A stretch of DNA of 64,000 nucleotides, taken from positions 62,001-126,000 of the forward strand of contig NC_013156.1 in the NCBI RefSeq assembly GCF_000023985.1. The letters run 5' to 3'. Position 1 is the stretch's first letter. Each line of letters opens with the position of its first letter. Source of the stretch: Methanocaldococcus fervens AG86. GTDB lineage: Archaea > AGJL01 > Methanococci > Methanococcales > Methanocaldococcaceae. A program made the position numbers and the translations under genes. The notes beneath the pieces are model-generated. The model had not been told where the DNA came from and made no database searches. It saw nothing but the letters and a program-made list of their open reading frames with translations. This document shows, piece after piece, positions 55,902 to 64,000 of this stretch.

Positions 55902-57026
55902 TTATTTAGCCTTTTCTTTGATGACAATTAATCTATCTGTACATGTAAAGCATGGGTCACAGCTTGCTATAATTAACTCAGCATCTGAAACATGATGCCC
56001 AGGCAAAATAGCTTCCATACATGCTAAGTTAGTTGCTGTTGGCGTCCTAACCTTTGCCTGCCTGACCCTTCCATTTTCATCCAATCCATAGGAATAATAA
56101 ACTTGCCCCCTTTGAGCTTCATTATAAACGTTTATTGGCTTAAATGGCTTTAATTCATAGTTTGGATTATAGATTTTTTTATCTAAATTTGGCAACTCCT
56201 TTAATCCCTGTCTAATTATCTTAATGCTTTCAAAGCACTCATAAAATCTAACTGCCAATCTGCTAAACACATCCCCATCATCAAACAATATCTCTTCAAA
56301 TTCAAAGTTATCATAAACAGGAACCTGCCCCATCTTTCTCATATCGCTGTGAATTCCAGAACCTCTGGCTGTGGGTCCTACAGCATGTAATTTTTTAGCG
56401 GTTTTTTTATCTAAAACGCCAACATCCTTAATTCTCGCCATAATCATTGGGTCATTTACAGTTCTCTCTAAAAGCTTCTTTAAATTCTCTTCAAACTTTT
56501 CTAACCTCTCTAACAAACCAGGTATTTTGCTCTCATTTATATTGCATCTCGGTCTAATCCCACCTATTATTGGACAGGAATATTGAGCTCTTCCACCGGT
56601 AATTTCCCCTAAAATTTGCATTATTGGCTCTCTAATCATAAATGCCCTAAAAGCCATTGTTTCAAAGCCCAAAACTTCAAATGCGTGCCCAAACAATAAC
56701 ATGTGTGAGTGTAGCCTTTCTAACTCTTCAACTATAGCTCTTATATAGTCTGCCCTCTCTGGAACTTCTATATCACATCCTCTTTCAGTAACCATCACGT
56801 TAGTCCATACGTGTATGTGAGAGCAGATTCCACAAATTTTTTCTGACAATATGCTAATCTTTTCTGGAGGAAGACCTTCCATAATAAGCTCTATTCCTCT
56901 ATAATTTACTCCAATGGTTAGTTCAGCATCTTTTATAATTTCATCTTCAATAAACAATCTCAATCTATGCGGTTCAAGCATTGTTGGGTGAACTGGACCT
57001 ATTGCTATTTCTCCTTCATACTTCAT
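55902..57026 (-). CDS. ehbN: Energy-converting hydrogenase B large (catalytic) subunit
   Basis: A 374-residue NiFe hydrogenase large subunit of the Ech/Ehb class. The nickel ligands are present: CGICSHIHV near residue 64 and CDPCFTC close to the C-terminus, so it is probably an active catalytic subunit. It lacks the long C-terminal extension seen in many processed hydrogenases. Ehb uses the ion gradient to reduce ferredoxin for carbon assimilation. Other Ehb subunits are not adjacent except ehbM/ehbO at 62.6 kb and beyond. Start at 57026 after GGTGTTGTTT. Confidence 0.93.
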   Translation of the reverse strand: MKYEGEIAIGPVHPTMLEPHRLRLFIEDEIIKDAELTIGVNYRGIELIMEGLPPEKISILSEKICGICSHIHVWTNVMVTERGCDIEVPERADYIRAIVEELERLHSHMLLFGHAFEVLGFETMAFRAFMIREPIMQILGEITGGRAQYSCPIIGGIRPRCNINESKIPGLLERLEKFEENLKKLLERTVNDPMIMARIKDVGVLDKKTAKKLHAVGPTARGSGIHSDMRKMGQVPVYDNFEFEEILFDDGDVFSRLAVRFYECFESIKIIRQGLKELPNLDKKIYNPNYELKPFKPINVYNEAQRGQVYYSYGLDENGRVRQAKVRTPTATNLACMEAILPGHHVSDAELIIASCDPCFTCTDRLIVIKEKAK

Positions 57027-57108
57027 AAACAACACCTAATAATTATAAACCATTTAAACCATTATGACCTAAACTAAAGTAATGCCTTAACATAATGATT
57101 TGGTTATA

Positions 57109-57134
57109 ATTTATCATAATTAATAATGATAATT
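57109..57134. promoter_or_regulatory. 26-bp palindrome between ehbN and thiC
   Basis: ATTTATCATAA, four bases TTAA, TAATGATAATT. Arms are nearly perfect inverted repeats. It lies exactly mid-way: 82 nt from each start codon (57026 and 57217). The thiC TATA-like element follows at about 57141 (CTTTTATATAC), and the site is directly upstream of it. A related element is found in front of ehbM. A regulator-binding site is the inference. Confidence 0.5.
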
Positions 57135-57216
57135 TACCTAACCTTTTATATACTTTTGTTTTAATAAAGTTATCGGATTTTATTTTTGTATGATTATTAA
57201 AAGTTTGGTGATGGTT

Positions 57217-58497
57217 ATGACTCAAATGGACGATGCAAAGAATGGTATTATTACTGAAGAAATGAAAATTGTTGCTGAAAAAGAAAAAATTGATGTTGAA
57301 AAACTTAGAAAGCTTATAGCTAAAGGATATGCGGTTATTCCAAAAAACGTTAATAGAGAGACAGAACCTGTAGGGATTGGGCAGTATTTAAGAACTAAGG
57401 TAAATGCAAACATTGGAACATCTCCAGATTGCGTTGATATAGATTTAGAGATAAAAAAGGCAAAAATTGCTGAAACGTATGGAGCAGATACAATTATGGA
57501 TTTAAGTACTGGAGGTAATTTAGAGGAAATTAGAAAAGCAATAATGGATGCTGTTAAAATGCCAATTGGTACTGTTCCAATCTATGAAGTTGGAAAATTG
57601 GCGAGAGAGAAGTATGGAAGAGTTGTAGATATGGATGAGGATTTGATATTTAATGTAATTGAAAAACAGGCAAAAGAAGGAGTAGACTTTATGACGTTGC
57701 ATTGTGGTATAACTAGGCAGTCAGTAGAAAGGCTGAAAAAAAGTGGAAGGATAATGGGCGTTGTAAGTAGAGGAGGGGCGTTTTTGACAGCTTATATCTT
57801 ATATCATAATGAAGAGAATCCATTATATAAAAACTTTGATTATTTGTTGGATATCCTTAAGGAGTATGATGTAACCATAAGCTTAGGGGATGGGATGAGA
57901 CCAGGTTGTTTGGCAGATAATACAGATAGAGCCCAAATTGAAGAACTGATTATCTTGGGGGAGTTGGTTGATAGATGCAGAGAGAAGGGAGTTCAATGCA
58001 TGGTTGAAGGGCCAGGACATATTCCTATAAACTACATAGAAACAAACATCAAATTGCAAAAGAGCTTATGTAAAAACGCTCCATTCTATGTATTGGGACC
58101 GATAGTTACAGATATAGCTCCTGGTTATGACCACATAACAGCCGCTATTGGAGGAGCATTAGCTGGCTACTATGGGGCTGATTTCCTTTGCTACGTAACT
58201 CCAGGTGAGCATTTAAGATTGCCTACAATTGAGGATGTTAAAGAAGGGGTTATAGCTACCAAAATAGCTGCTCAAGCAGCGGATGTTGCGAAAGGAAACA
58301 AACTGGCATGGGAAAAAGAGGTAGAGATGGCTTATGCAAGGAAAAATCACGATTGGGAGAAACAATTTGAATTGGCAATAGACAAAGATAAAGCAAAGAA
58401 AATGAGGGGAGAAATTCCTTCAAAAGAAGAAAGGGCTTGCTCAATTTGTGGAGATTATTGTGCTTTGTTGATGGTTGAAGAGTTAGGAAAGAGATAA
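57217..58497 (+). CDS. thiC: Phosphomethylpyrimidine synthase (ThiC)
   Basis: A 426-residue radical SAM enzyme that makes the pyrimidine of thiamine from aminoimidazole ribotide. Conserved blocks include GTSPDCVDIDLEIKKA, DLSTGGNLEEIRKA, TLHCGITRQSVERL, ISLGDGMRPGCLADNTD and VEGPGHIPINYIETN. The C-terminal cluster is CSICGDYC, spaced C-x2-C-x3-C, one residue shorter than the CX2CX4C of bacterial ThiC; I cannot tell whether this is standard for archaeal members. Start at 57217 follows GGTGATGGTT. No thiamine riboswitch was seen. Confidence 0.92.
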   Translation: MTQMDDAKNGIITEEMKIVAEKEKIDVEKLRKLIAKGYAVIPKNVNRETEPVGIGQYLRTKVNANIGTSPDCVDIDLEIKKAKIAETYGADTIMDLSTGGNLEEIRKAIMDAVKMPIGTVPIYEVGKLAREKYGRVVDMDEDLIFNVIEKQAKEGVDFMTLHCGITRQSVERLKKSGRIMGVVSRGGAFLTAYILYHNEENPLYKNFDYLLDILKEYDVTISLGDGMRPGCLADNTDRAQIEELIILGELVDRCREKGVQCMVEGPGHIPINYIETNIKLQKSLCKNAPFYVLGPIVTDIAPGYDHITAAIGGALAGYYGADFLCYVTPGEHLRLPTIEDVKEGVIATKIAAQAADVAKGNKLAWEKEVEMAYARKNHDWEKQFELAIDKDKAKKMRGEIPSKEERACSICGDYCALLMVEELGKR

Positions 58498-58581
58498 ATA
58501 TTGCTATTTTTTAACGTATATTACAACTTTTAAACTTTTAAACTAAAAATAAAATCAATAAAATAAACTTAAGGGAGCTTT

Positions 58582-60249
58582 ATGATTGTTTTGAAAAATG
58601 CAAGGATTGTTGATGTTTATACTGGAGAAGTTATTGAGGGAAATGTGGGATTTGAAAAAGATAAAATCTCTTTTGTAGATTTAAATAATGAAATTGATAA
58701 GATAGTCGAAAAAACAAAAGATGTTAGGGTTATTGACTTAAAAGGGAAATATTTATCTCCAACATTTATAGATGGGCATATACACATAGAATCATCACAT
58801 TTAATACCTTCAGAGTTTGAAAAATTTGTGTTAAGAAGTGGAGTAACAAAGGTTGTTATAGATCCACATGAAATAGCAAACGTCTCTGGAAAAGAAGGAA
58901 TTTTGTTTATGTTGAATGATGCCAAAATATTGGATGTTTACGTTATGCTCCCTTCCTGTGTTCCAGCCACGAACTTAGAGACGAGTGGAGCTGAGATAAC
59001 AGCTAAGGATATTGAAGAGTTAATTTTATTGGATAACGTTTTGGGCTTAGGAGAAGTTATGAACTATCCAGCAGTTATAAATGAAGAGGAAGAAGTTTTA
59101 AAAAAGATAAAAGTGGCTAAAAGATACAACAAATTGATAGATGGACACTGTCCAAAGCTGAGAGGTTTGGATTTAAATAAATACATATCTCATGGAATAA
59201 TGAGCGACCATGAGTGTGTTGATGAAGATGAGGCATTAGAAAAGCTCAGATTGGGGTTAAAACTAATGATTAGGGAAGGAACTGCATCAAAAAACATTTA
59301 TTTGCTTAATATGACTAAAAAGATAAAAGATTTTAGAAATATAATGTTGGTTAGCGACGATGTTTGTGTTAGAGATTTGGATGGCTATATGTTAAATATC
59401 TTAAGAAAAGCTTCTAAGTATGTTTCTCCAATTGAAGCCATTCAAATGGTTACAATAAACCCTGCCAATTATTTTGGATTTGATGTTGGAATTAAAGCTG
59501 GAAATGAAGCAAGTTTTGTAATTTTTGAAGATTTAAACAATTTTAAAGTTTACGATATTATTGTAAAAGGGAGATTTTTGAAGGATGTTTTAAATGAATT
59601 AAATAAAAATAAAAAAAGAAACATTCCTGAAAAGCTCATGAACACTTTAAAATATACATATAAGAATGAAAATGATTTTTTAATTAAAGGAATTGACTAT
59701 AAAGAGAGGGAAAGATTTGTTAGGGTAATTAAACCACTAAAAGACTCTCTAATAACTGAAGAGCTAACATTTAGCACTGAGGAGATAAAAATTCTACTGA
59801 ATGAAAATGTTGTAAATAAAATCTTTGTCATAGAGAGGCATAAAAACACTGGAAATATTGGGAAAGGTTTAATCTATAATTTTTTAGAGGAGGGGGTTTT
59901 AGCCTCATCCTATGCCCACGATTCCCACAACGTAATAGCCATAGGAAATAATGAGAAGGATTTAGCGTTAGCTGTAAATAAATTAAAGGATATTGGAGGA
60001 GGATTTATAGCTGTTAAAGATGGGGAGGTTGTTGAATGTCTCCCATTACCAGTTGGAGGAATAATGGGGGATGATGGAAAATACATTTTTGAGAAAATCA
60101 ACGCATTATATAGAAAAATAGAAAATTGGAGTTCATTTGAAAATCCATTTTTGAGTATGAGCTTTTTCTCTCTACCTGTAATTCCAGAGTTGAAGATAAC
60201 TGATAAAGGTTTAGTTAAGGATATGCAGTTGGTTGATTTATTTGTTTAA
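58582..60249 (+). CDS. ade: Adenine deaminase
   Basis: A 555-residue amidohydrolase: [20 protein letters not shown] (metal His-x-His) near residue 63, [13 protein letters not shown] near residue 92, [19 protein letters not shown] near residue 186, [15 protein letters not shown] near residue 208, and a C-terminal ADE domain with [16 protein letters not shown] near residue 444 and GGIMGDD. It converts adenine to hypoxanthine in purine salvage. Preceded by AGGGAGCTTT. Stands alone. Confidence 0.94.
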   Translation: MIVLKNARIVDVYTGEVIEGNVGFEKDKISFVDLNNEIDKIVEKTKDVRVIDLKGKYLSPTFIDGHIHIESSHLIPSEFEKFVLRSGVTKVVIDPHEIANVSGKEGILFMLNDAKILDVYVMLPSCVPATNLETSGAEITAKDIEELILLDNVLGLGEVMNYPAVINEEEEVLKKIKVAKRYNKLIDGHCPKLRGLDLNKYISHGIMSDHECVDEDEALEKLRLGLKLMIREGTASKNIYLLNMTKKIKDFRNIMLVSDDVCVRDLDGYMLNILRKASKYVSPIEAIQMVTINPANYFGFDVGIKAGNEASFVIFEDLNNFKVYDIIVKGRFLKDVLNELNKNKKRNIPEKLMNTLKYTYKNENDFLIKGIDYKERERFVRVIKPLKDSLITEELTFSTEEIKILLNENVVNKIFVIERHKNTGNIGKGLIYNFLEEGVLASSYAHDSHNVIAIGNNEKDLALAVNKLKDIGGGFIAVKDGEVVECLPLPVGGIMGDDGKYIFEKINALYRKIENWSSFENPFLSMSFFSLPVIPELKITDKGLVKDMQLVDLFV

Positions 60250-60280
60250 TTTATTAACTTTAATAACATTTTCTAAAGTT

Positions 60281-60529
60281 TTAGTCCCCGTTTCCTTCAA
60301 TCTCTATAACTTTTACATAGATTGGATGCTCTTTAAGTTGTTGATAAACCTTTTCAGCAGCTCTCCTTGACCTTGCAAGCATGACAAACGCAACATCTCC
60401 GCTATATCTTGCCTCTGTAAATGATAAAATATCTCCTCTTGCTATTCCCTCTCCAATTATTCTCCTAATTAAATCTTCGTACTTTGTAGCATGTTTTTCT
60501 GGGATATTTAATAAAATACCATAAATCAT
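60281..60529 (-). CDS. Conserved small protein (82 aa)
   Basis: An 82-residue protein, MIYGILLNIPEKHATKYEDLIRR then RGDILSFTEARYSGDVAFVMLARSRRAAEKVYQQL, with a likely ferredoxin-like beta-alpha fold. The start at 60529 follows GAGGTGAA. It is probably archaeal-conserved. Function not recognised. It lies next to a 233-residue gene of unknown function on the same strand. Confidence 0.7.
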   Translation of the reverse strand: MIYGILLNIPEKHATKYEDLIRRIIGEGIARGDILSFTEARYSGDVAFVMLARSRRAAEKVYQQLKEHPIYVKVIEIEGNGD

Positions 60530-60580
60530 CATTTCACCTCAATCAATTATTTATCATTATTATTTTAATTTACAATTTAT

Positions 60581-61282
60581 TTATTCAGAAACCTTTAAAA
60601 TTCCTAAAGTTTGATCTACTTTTTTAGCAATATCCAAGTCAAATAATGCAATTGTTGGTAATAGCCAGCTAAACCTGTATCTTGGCTCCCCATCTTTTGT
60701 TTCTCCATAGTATGCAAATGACAATCTTCCAAATCCAGTTTCTTTCTCAACTTTCCTTACACTTCTTATGAACCTCCTTGCAATGTTTGGAAGTTCCTCA
60801 TAACTCAGTGGCTTTCCACCAGCACCATTTTGCATGGAAAGTTCTAAGCTAATTCCAACATTTTTTATGGCTTTGATTAAGTTTCCTAATTTGTTCTTTT
60901 TAAGGAAAGCTAACAATAAAGTGGCTGCTGGAACTCTTAAAACCTCTGTATTTTTCTCGTCTTCATCTCTTAACTGGCAAACTATGTATGCTTTACCCAT
61001 TTCCATCTCTATGTGTGCATATAATTCAGTATTTTTTGGTAACTCTTCAAGGACTTCAATAACCTCATACTCTTTTCCATCCTTTGAAAATTTATCCCCT
61101 GCTTTTCTTTCATCCAACTCAGCGGTAAAGTATGTTTCTTTTCCATCTATTTTACCAAATATTAAGTCAAATCCCCATCTTTTTAATGACTTTAATTTAA
61201 ATTCCCTCTCTTTCTCTGGATTTCCTAATGTTTCAAAAACTAATGTATTTATCATTTCAACTTCTTTTGCATCCACTACCAA
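60581..61282 (-). CDS. Conserved hypothetical protein (233 aa)
   Basis: A 233-residue soluble protein with [32 protein letters not shown] in the first half and [25 protein letters not shown] and [33 protein letters not shown] in the second. No motif of a known enzyme was recognised. The start is TTG at 61282, with AAGGTGAT 4 nt earlier. Gap of 51 nt to the 82-residue gene downstream. Confidence 0.68.
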   Translation of the reverse strand: MVVDAKEVEMINTLVFETLGNPEKEREFKLKSLKRWGFDLIFGKIDGKETYFTAELDERKAGDKFSKDGKEYEVIEVLEELPKNTELYAHIEMEMGKAYIVCQLRDEDEKNTEVLRVPAATLLLAFLKKNKLGNLIKAIKNVGISLELSMQNGAGGKPLSYEELPNIARRFIRSVRKVEKETGFGRLSFAYYGETKDGEPRYRFSWLLPTIALFDLDIAKKVDQTLGILKVSE

Positions 61283-61455
61283 AATATCACCTTTTATTCA
61301 TATTTTTTGCTAATATTTTCATTTTCTATTTTTAAATGTGTTTGAAGTTCTATATATACTTTTCTATAATCTATAAATTTACAGATTTATTTAATTACAG
61401 TTACTGATAAAAGTATAAATGAAACTAACGCATTAAAATTCTTTAGGTGATTATC

Positions 61456-62559
61456 ATGAGATACAAGAAAGTGCCAGTTAAAAAGATAGTGAATAATATT
61501 ATTGATGAATGTGATGTTATTTTATTAGTATTAGATGCGAGAGACCCAGAGATGACGAGAAACAGAGAGTTAGAGAAGAAAATTAAATTAAAAGGTAAAA
61601 AATTAATTTACGTATTGAATAAAGCTGATTTGGTTCCAAAAGAGATTTTAGAAAAATGGAAAAAAATTTTTGGAGAAAATACTGTTTTTGTATCTGCTAA
61701 AAGAAGATTAGGAACAAAAATTTTAAGAGAGATGATTAAAAAATCTTTAAAAGAAATGGGTAAAAAAGAGGGTAAAGTAGGAATTGTGGGCTATCCAAAC
61801 GTTGGGAAATCTTCCATTATAAATGCTTTAACTGGAAAGAGAAAGGCATTAACTGGAAGTGTAGCTGGGTTAACCAAAGGAGAGCAGTGGGTTAGATTAA
61901 CTAAAAATATTAAGCTAATGGATACTCCGGGAGTTTTAGAGATGAGGGATGAAGATGATTTAGTCATAAGTGGTGCTTTAAGATTGGAAAAAGTTGAAAA
62001 TCCCATCCCTCCAGCTTTAAAAATTTTAACTAGGATAGATAATTTTGATAACACAATATTAAAGGAGTATTTTGGTGTTGATTATGAAAAAGTTGATGAA
62101 GAGTTGTTAAAAAAGATTGGAGATAAGAGAGGATATTTAGCTAAAGGTGGAGAAGTGGATTTAATTAGAACTGCTAAAACAATTATAAAAGAGTATCAAG
62201 ATGGAAAACTCAACTATTACAGAGTAGATTTAAAGAAATACGGTCAGGATAGAGAAAGAGATATATCATTCATAACCAAATATTTGAAGGATTTTCCATT
62301 TATTGAAGATGCTAAAATGGTTGTAACTCATTTAAAAGATTTTGATGAGCTTTACAAAAAAATAAAAAAACCGGTATTAGGTTTTGAAGAGATAGAAGGA
62401 AATGTAGTTGTTGTATCCTTTGGAGAGAAAACAAAAGACGCATGTAGGAAAAAAGTAGAAAATCTATGTAAAGAGAAAAATATAGAGGTTTTTTCTAAGT
62501 TTGGGGACAAAATTGGTGCTAACAACATCTACATAGCTGTTGGTAAATTTAAGCAGTGA
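61456..62559 (+). CDS. Circularly permuted YlqF/YawG-type GTPase
   Basis: A 367-residue GTPase in which motif order is permuted: G4 NKADLVP near residue 53 and G5 SAKRR near residue 76 precede G1 GYPNVGKSSIINALTG near residue 112 and G3 DTPGVLE near residue 156. A C-terminal domain of about 170 residues follows, with RDISFITKYLKDFPFIEDAKMVVTHLK. Relatives help assemble the large ribosomal subunit. Start at 61456 follows AGGTGATTATC. Confidence 0.9.
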   Translation: MRYKKVPVKKIVNNIIDECDVILLVLDARDPEMTRNRELEKKIKLKGKKLIYVLNKADLVPKEILEKWKKIFGENTVFVSAKRRLGTKILREMIKKSLKEMGKKEGKVGIVGYPNVGKSSIINALTGKRKALTGSVAGLTKGEQWVRLTKNIKLMDTPGVLEMRDEDDLVISGALRLEKVENPIPPALKILTRIDNFDNTILKEYFGVDYEKVDEELLKKIGDKRGYLAKGGEVDLIRTAKTIIKEYQDGKLNYYRVDLKKYGQDRERDISFITKYLKDFPFIEDAKMVVTHLKDFDELYKKIKKPVLGFEEIEGNVVVVSFGEKTKDACRKKVENLCKEKNIEVFSKFGDKIGANNIYIAVGKFKQ

Positions 62560-62594
62560 AATAACCATAACCTATTTATATTTTAATTATATCA

Positions 62595-62620
62595 ATTTGT
62601 CATTAATGATAATGATAAAT
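62595..62620. promoter_or_regulatory. 26-bp palindrome upstream of ehbM
   Basis: ATTTGTCATTA, four bases ATGA, TAATGATAAAT: arms of 11 with one mismatch (G-T). Ends 14 nt before the ehbM ATG, so it could overlap transcription start or block translation initiation. It matches the ehbN/thiC element at 21 of 26 positions, including the spacing. Confidence 0.5.
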
Positions 62621-62634
62621 TACTGGTGACAGTG

Positions 62635-63078
62635 ATGATTAAAAAAACGGCAAGGAAAAAATGCATTCATGTAATGCTCGTCTATACCGGCGGATGCAAC
62701 GCATGTGATATTGAAGTTGTTAATGCCATATTTTCTCCTTTTTATGATGCTGAGCAGTATAATGTTTTTTTAACATTTAACCCAAGAGAGGCGGATATTT
62801 TAGTTGTTACTGGATGCGTAACTAAAACTGTTGCCGAATCTTTAAAAAAGATTTATGAGAAGATTCCCGAGCCTAAAGCTGTTGTTGCCGTTGGAGCGTG
62901 TGCATTGATGGGAGGAGTTTATAAAAATATAGGGGGAGATTTGGGAACATCAGACTTTGTAGCTGGACCTGTTGAAAATATCATTCCAGTAGATGTTAAA
63001 GTGCCTGGATGTGCTCCAAGACCTGAAGATATTATAACTGGAATAATTAGGGCATTACCTAAAGTTATTGAGGGATAA
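62635..63078 (+). CDS. ehbM: Energy-converting hydrogenase B small subunit
   Basis: A 147-residue NuoB/NiFe small-subunit-like protein: four Cys for the proximal cluster are visible in [29 protein letters not shown] and [10 protein letters not shown]. Sits between the catalytic and membrane subunits of Ehb. Followed after 2 nt by ehbO. Start at 62635, with GGTGACAGTG directly upstream. Confidence 0.92.
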   Translation: MIKKTARKKCIHVMLVYTGGCNACDIEVVNAIFSPFYDAEQYNVFLTFNPREADILVVTGCVTKTVAESLKKIYEKIPEPKAVVAVGACALMGGVYKNIGGDLGTSDFVAGPVENIIPVDVKVPGCAPRPEDIITGIIRALPKVIEG

Positions 63079-63080
63079 TT

Positions 63081-64000
63081 ATGATTGATGAAATAGTTTC
63101 AATAATTGGCATTCCTGCTTTAGCATTTGCAATCTCCACATATATCCCCGGAATTCAAAGAAAAATAGAGGCAAGGATACAGCAAAGAATAGGGCCAAGT
63201 ATATTAGCTCCTGGATTTTGGGCACTTTTTAAATTTTTGTATAAGGAAGTAAAAACACCAGATGCAAATTTACCAAGATTATACAACTTATTACCTTTAT
63301 TATCTATAACTGTGTTGTGGATACTGTTAGCAATAACATCGTTAACCTCATTTCATATTTTATCCAACGAGATTGGTATTGTTGGTTTGCTAAAATTGGA
63401 GGAGATGATGTATGTCATTCTCGGCTCTTTAGCGTTTTCAATTATGGGCTGGAGAATGCCATTTATAGATGAATGTAAAGGAACTTCATTCATAAAAACC
63501 TTAAAACTTTCATTGGAACAATTGGGGGCAGTAAGGAGCTTTAAAATGATAACCATTGGTTCATTTCCATTTTACTTAGCTACATTCTTACCATTTGTTC
63601 AAAAAAAGAGTATATTTTTAAAAGATGTAATTGGCGAGCCATTTTTATTCTCATTGGCTGGAATATTTGGGGCGATATGTTACTTTATAGGTTATGTTAT
63701 AATGGTTAAGGAGTATCCTTTTTCAATAACACACACAAAGGCAGATGTTATTGAAGGACCTGCAATGGAATTGATGGCTAAGTATAGGGCTTTGTATTTG
63801 GCAAGTAAGGAGCTTTTATTAATAACTTTGGGAAGTTTATTCGCCACTTTATATTTAGGAATACCTCCAGATATACAAAATCCAATAACAATAGTTGAGA
63901 ACTTTGTCATAGCAATAATATTCCCTATATTGGCTACATTTGTTAGAGCGTTCTCTCCAGTACTCTTATTTAAGCAGATATATCCTATGTCCTATATTGC
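63081..64000 (+). CDS. ehbO: Energy-converting hydrogenase B membrane subunit EhbO (partial)
   Basis: Open from ATG at 63081 to the window end, 306 codons with no stop. It resembles NuoH/complex I subunit 1-type integral membrane proteins: IPALAFAISTYIPGIQRKIEAR and QQRIGPSILAPGFWALFKF near the start, the segment GDVIGEPF-like KDVIGEPFLFSLAGIFGAI, and EGPAMELMAKYRAL, with many membrane helices. Together with EhbM/EhbN it forms the ion-translocating branch of Ehb. Confidence 0.9.
   Translation, partial: MIDEIVSIIGIPALAFAISTYIPGIQRKIEARIQQRIGPSILAPGFWALFKFLYKEVKTPDANLPRLYNLLPLLSITVLWILLAITSLTSFHILSNEIGIVGLLKLEEMMYVILGSLAFSIMGWRMPFIDECKGTSFIKTLKLSLEQLGAVRSFKMITIGSFPFYLATFLPFVQKKSIFLKDVIGEPFLFSLAGIFGAICYFIGYVIMVKEYPFSITHTKADVIEGPAMELMAKYRALYLASKELLLITLGSLFATLYLGIPPDIQNPITIVENFVIAIIFPILATFVRAFSPVLLFKQIYPMSYI

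Noticed and set aside
57036-57216. Thiamine riboswitch upstream of thiC
   Set aside because: The diagnostic CUGAGA and ACCUGA-type blocks are absent; the only notable element is the palindrome.

Overview
The window is AT-rich (a sampled coding row is about 33% G+C) and looks like the chromosome of a hyperthermophilic methanogen of the genus Methanocaldococcus, close to but not collinear with M. jannaschii. The evidence is gene content: coenzyme M synthesis (ComA/D/E), subunits of the energy-converting hydrogenase Ehb, an FrhD-type hydrogenase protease, a methanogenesis marker protein, topoisomerase VI, Nop5, RadB, archaeal SepF, wyosine synthesis (Taw1), and CRISPR repeats of the Methanocaldococcus type. 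Starts are typically preceded by GGTGAT or GAGGTGA Shine-Dalgarno sequences. Several starts are GTG or TTG.

Layout. Positions 1-8.3 kb: coaBC (partial), a zinc-ribbon protein, aspartate dehydrogenase, a PRC-barrel protein, the NADP phosphatase/NAD kinase fusion, a foreign GC-rich insert (3.54-5.01 kb), trpC, SepF-like, a GTPase, a methanogenesis marker and a CBS protein. 8.4-16.6 kb: a membrane protein, a MinD-like ATPase with a winged-helix regulator, a PUA protein, an FAD oxidoreductase, an Nog1-type GTPase, an aconitase-X small subunit, pyrI, and a large CBS protein whose C-terminus looks like a ribosome hibernation domain. 17.0-31.3 kb: a type IV pilus-like system. Two paralogous major pilins, each with its own promoter and an almost identical structured leader, face a ten-gene operon (28.1 to 19.6 kb) encoding minor pilins, secretion ATPase, platform protein and prepilin peptidase. 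A 992-residue surface protein is divergent from that operon.

31.3-39.1 kb: fumarase alpha subunit, an orphan gene, a PHP protein, taw1, comE/comD facing away from comA, radB (with a duplicated 3' end), frhD, pyrF and a ferredoxin. 39.17-39.34 kb: a three-repeat CRISPR remnant with no cas genes nearby. 39.8-52.0 kb: nop5, a helix-turn-helix protein, a thiamine-binding protein, a carbamoyltransferase, an AK6-type kinase, a second SepF-like protein, glmS, UPF0147, a class II aldolase, membrane LonB, an AEC transporter, coaD and ksgA. 52.05-53.5 kb: a decayed TPR-DUF2971 gene. 53.8 kb to the end: top6B, ehbN divergent from thiC, adenine deaminase, two small conserved proteins, a circularly permuted GTPase, ehbM and the start of ehbO.

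Most noteworthy signals: (1) the conserved leader RNA in front of both pilin genes; (2) a shared 26-bp palindrome upstream of ehbN/thiC and ehbM, with a weaker match at a methanogenesis marker gene; (3) a Thermococcales-like GC-rich gene inserted between NAD kinase and trpC; (4) the radB tail duplication around a GC-rich hairpin; (5) the CBS plus hibernation-factor-like fusion; (6) a mini-CRISPR whose repeats vary only in the loop region while keeping the stem. No tRNA or rRNA genes were recognised.
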